From assembly GCA_026874595.1 (NCBI GenBank), contig CM049308.1:52833624-52897623 (forward strand): a stretch of DNA of 64,000 bases, given 5' to 3'. Source of the DNA: Sipunculus nudus. Its lineage: Eukaryota; Annelida; Sipuncula; Golfingiida; Sipunculidae. Shown here one piece after another: positions 50,301-55,300 of this stretch. The notes beneath the pieces are model-generated. The model searched no databases, had not been told where the DNA came from, and saw only the letters and a program-made list of their open reading frames with translations. The position numbers were made by a program, and so were the translations under genes. How positions within the stretch are numbered: the first letter of the stretch is position 1; every line of letters starts with the position of its first letter.

Positions 50301-52285
50301 TAATAATATTGATAATATCAAAATTTTGCAACAAAGGTAGAAAATGTGTATGAGATGCCTAATGAGACCGTATAAGGGAAAGTTCACCTTGTTGAGGGGG
50401 GTTGTAGGTTTTATATTCATGAAAATAACCCTTTCGTGAGTATCACTTAATTGAAACTGTTGCCAATAAAAGCCAACCACAGTTTGGGATTGAGCAGTTT
50501 GTTTCACTGATTATTGGTATCATTATCTTTGTTATATCATTCCAGGCACACAAAACACTCTATGAACTGGCTGAAGAAGAAACCAAATTTGTAGCAAAGA
50601 AAAAGGTGAAACACAAAACAGTGAATAGTGATATGGTTTTATAATTATAAAATTATTGATTTGTACAATGAATTGCTGAATGTTTTTATAAAACATGGAA
50701 AATGCATTTTGAAAGAAAATATGGGACCAGTGACTACACGGAGACCTCAATTTAATTTAGTCTTATTGTTGTCCTTCAATGAGGCTATATTTTAAAAGAG
50801 CATTTTTAGTGCACCTGTGAGTTTAGGTGGTGGCGTGGTGCAGGCTGTCAGCAGTACTATTTCTATAACAGCAGGAGCTAGCAGCACCAAATTTTGTTGT
50901 AAAAATTTAGTCACCTTCTAAAGGTGGAATTAAACTTATTTTGGGGCAATCTGCAGGGTACAAATAAGGTTAAAAAATTTACATGCTCCAGGTGTACCCT
51001 TGAAACAAAACCTACATGCACCTAAATATTTCAACATGCACCTTGTAATACTACTGAGAAAATTTGCTTGTTTAGGAGTTTCTGTTGCTCATTGAATTGA
51101 AATGCTAAATTATGGTTGTGATGTTTATGAAAAGTAAAAAAAAAAGATACTACACCAGAATTTTTTTTCGGTGGTTTACAATATGTGCACAGAGTGCAAC
51201 CTTGGTACTATTTCTACATGCACAAAAGAAAATGTACATGCAAATGCACCCTCTGTTTTGCATCACACATCTGCATTGACGTACATTTTACAAGCTGAAA
51301 AAAAAAACTAAAAATCTTCTCCAAAACTGCTTCACAGAAATGATCTCTCTCAAATTTGTTTGAATGGTTCTGGTTTGGTGGTTTTATAAGCAGAACTTAG
51401 TCGTTTGGCCTAGTAAACATACTAATATTACAATCTCAGAAATGACAGGAACTCTTTATATTTATATTTATTATTTTGTAATTTTCAATTGTTAACATTA
51501 TGCTATGATTGTTAATTTCTTTTGACCATTACAGACTTTGCTGAGCCTCAGTAAATTGGCAGCCCTCGCTTCAGAAACCTCACCAGAAGACCTCAATGAG
51601 AATATAGAGGGTTGGTGGCCTTCTCGTTAAAAATACCACTTATTCTGGAAAAAATTATCAGCTTATATACATTATTCAGTATATGAAACATCTGTCTGTA
51701 ATGTTTACAAATTTTAATTCTGTTTCTAAAGTATAATTGGATATTCTGGATACAACCAAAATCTCTGATTTACACCAGCTAAAATCACCTGCATTTCCCA
51801 ACTTTCATAAGTGTTGTCAAGAAAAAAAATTTAGAATGAGTTTAAGACCGCAAATAAAAACTTTTGTGTAAGATCGGTATTGATCATGTTGCATAATTAT
51901 CAACCATATGTGACAACTTAGTGAGGAAGGTAGTACAAACAATGCTTTGAAATAGGAAAGACGGGGTATCTAGCTATTTCTTATTTTTTTCATAACGTAT
52001 ATTTTTTTTATATTTCAGTGTGATTCAAGATTTCTGTATTATGTTCCTAAAGTTGTGCATGTTTTCAAAACTGTATATTGAAGTATATATATGCATATTT
52101 AGAAGTAATTTTCTGATATTTCAGAAATAAACACTGCTCAGGATCTCATTTTGCATCAAGAACTGTTGCCAAAGGAGGTCATTGAGGTGAGACAATTATG
52201 GTTTTAAGAATGTCGGTCATGAATACGGGAACATCATGTGTTGTCAGAGTTAAGGTTATTAAAGATGTAAGAGTCTGCATTAAAA

Positions 52286-52359
<74 letters not shown>

Positions 52360-55300
52360 CCAAGAGAGAATAACATCAGTACTATATCTATGTTATTAGG
52401 GCCCTGCTTGACAAGTGGTGCCCTATAGTGATCACTGTGTCATTCTGTCCATCCGTCCTTCCTTACTTCCATCCTTGTGTCAGTGACACTTTCTTTCGCA
52501 CGCAATAACAACAACATACTGCAGCTTTCCCAAATTCACAGGGATGATTGGTACCTATGACGGCTCCAGACCTATGTTATTACAGACTTGTCAGAATTCA
52601 AGTATGGCCGCCACAGCCCCATCGCTGATTTTCTTTAACACGCAATAACTCAACAACAACATATTGCAGCTTTCTCAAATTCGTAGGGATGATTGGCACC
52701 TATGAGGTTCCAGACCTATCGAATTACAGACTTGTGGGAATTCAAATATGGCCGCCACAGCCCAATCGCTGATTTTCTTTTGCATGCGACAACTCAACAA
52801 CAACATACTGCAGCTTTCCAAAATTCACAGGGATGGTTGGTACCTATGAGGGCTCTAGACCTATTGAATTACAGACCTGTCGGAATTCAAATATGGCCGC
52901 CACAGCCCGATTGCTGATTTTCTTTCACGCACAATAATTCAACAACAACCTACTACAGCTTTCCCAAATTCACCGGTATGATAGGTACCTATGAGGGCTC
53001 CAGACCTATTGAGTAACAGACCTCAACAACAACCTACTGCAGCTTTCCCGAATTCACAGGGATGATTGGTACCTGTAAGGGTTCCAGACCTTTTGAATTA
53101 CAGACATGTTGGAATTTCAATATGCTCACCACTGCCCTATTGCTGATTTTCTTTCGTGCGTGATAACTAAACAACAACATACTTCTGCTTTTCCAAATTT
53201 ACAGGATCAGTGGTCCCTATGAGGGCTCCAGACCTACTGAATTACAGATTTGCTCAAAATCAAATATTGCTAACAGACTACATTCGATGATTTTCTATTG
53301 CACACATTATTTCAGACATATCTTCTTTAATCCAGTATGATTTTTTCCCTCATGCATATTGATAAAAACCTGTTTCTGTTTGTGATATTTTTCAAATTTA
53401 ACTTAATTTTTCACCCATATGTAAACTAGTCCAGCACTAGCAGAAACGCAGGGCCATCTTAGGACCAATGTCCAACCACATCTAGTTTTATTTTGGTTTC
53501 AAATATAAAACTGATTAATTCAATAATATATCAAGGGTTTAAATTATCTGTTTTCCCTATTGAGGGATAATTATTCTGTTGAATGGTAGGAAGCTACATT
53601 TATATGCAAATAAAATGCTCTATTAACTGTTATATAACTAGGCCTTTTTTTCCACACAAATCTTAATGTAGTCTGATATGTTTTACAGGTATAGGGTATA
53701 TGCTATTATTTTCTCTCAGACATGTTGCACATTTTCCATTTATAATAACCAGTGTCTCTAATAACTTTTTTCCAGTTTATTTAGTTTAAACCCATTTAGA
53801 ACTCTGATAAATATATTAGTGACTAGTGTATGTTCATTATAGAGGATAACTTTGTTTGTTATATTTCCTAGGCTCTGGCATTAGACCAAGATAACATGAG
53901 AGTCTTAACATCAGAAGATTTAATTGAGGTAAGTAAAACGAAACATTCTTCATGAGTATGGTCTTACAAATTTCTATTTAGTAAACATTTCTAAAACATA
54001 CTGTACATAGGTTTCTAGAAACATGCCTGATCTGGGAATGGAAGCTTGTTTATTTTTCAGCATAACTATTGATCTATGACAAGAATTTAAATTAAAGTGA
54101 GTTTTATCTTTTAAATGATTTTGGTTCAGAAATGTTTCATGACTGGCAACAAAATAGATTTTGACCTATTCAGGGTCAAGGTCACTCTCCTTGTAAAGGT
54201 CATGACCCCTACTGTTTGAGCAGTGCTTTGACTAAAAGAAAATGTTCCTGTTGAATGTAAGATAGGAATAATTGTTACACCCTTGTATGAGGAAATCACT
54301 TATATAGTGATAAGACTGATATTTCTTTTATTTATGTACATTATTTCAATTTCAGTTGTATCTGAGTGACTACAATCTACATGCCAATGAATTTGACTTT
54401 AAGAAAGCACTTGACCTGACACAGTTTGTAAATAATGTAAGTATTCAAGCTCATTCTACCAGAATTATTTATCCTTTTTACACACAAATTGACACTTTTC
54501 AGTATAAAGATGTATCTCTTTTAAGGGCTCAATGGGTGGTATACATGCTCACATGAAAGTTTAAAATAAGAAAATGTATACAGTATAGTCCGTCCTAATA
54601 TGCTTGACCGCATGTTTTTGTCTGAGTATTATTTAAAATTGCCCTTTGGCCTAAAGTAGATTTGCAGATATTCCGCCGATTTTGTATAAAGTAGTAGTAT
54701 ATCATGTAAAATAATAAAAGACAATATATGGCGTCTTACCAGGACTGCTAAGGTACATTCCCTCATGGTACAACATCCATGTCTATGGCTGCGTGTGGTG
54801 TTTGTTAGACAACAGTGGGTCACAAAGATGTCACAGTGATTTGTCACGCCTCACCTTCAAATGACTGATGGCATCAGTTTGCCTGGTTTGCTTATTATCA
54901 GTTCTTTGGCCATAAAATGTTGTAAACGCTGTAACCTGTTTTGTCATATTTTTGGTTATTTGTCTCATACAAAATCAAAGCAAGGTAAGGCATTATTTTT
55001 TATGCAGTCATTTGGCAGAGTAGCTCCTGCAACCACTGGGCCAGGATTTTTTGTAGTGTCTCACATGTATGAAAGATTATCCTGGAAAAACATGCAGACA
55101 CAGGTAGTGGTACAGAATACAGCCCATTTTCACATCCTTAACACCATCATAAGATATAACTAAAACCTTGCATTCCTCAGAGTACAAGTTTCTGCTGTTT
55201 AGGGGGTCCCAGCTTTGGATTGCTCCCAAAGCTGTGTTTGCATTCACTTATTTGGCCCGTATTTCAAGGTTTATTTATGCATAAGTAACTGTACATATGG

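Noticed and set aside
52198-52428. Open frame containing poly Ile-Tyr
   Set aside because: Produced by the (TA)n tract.
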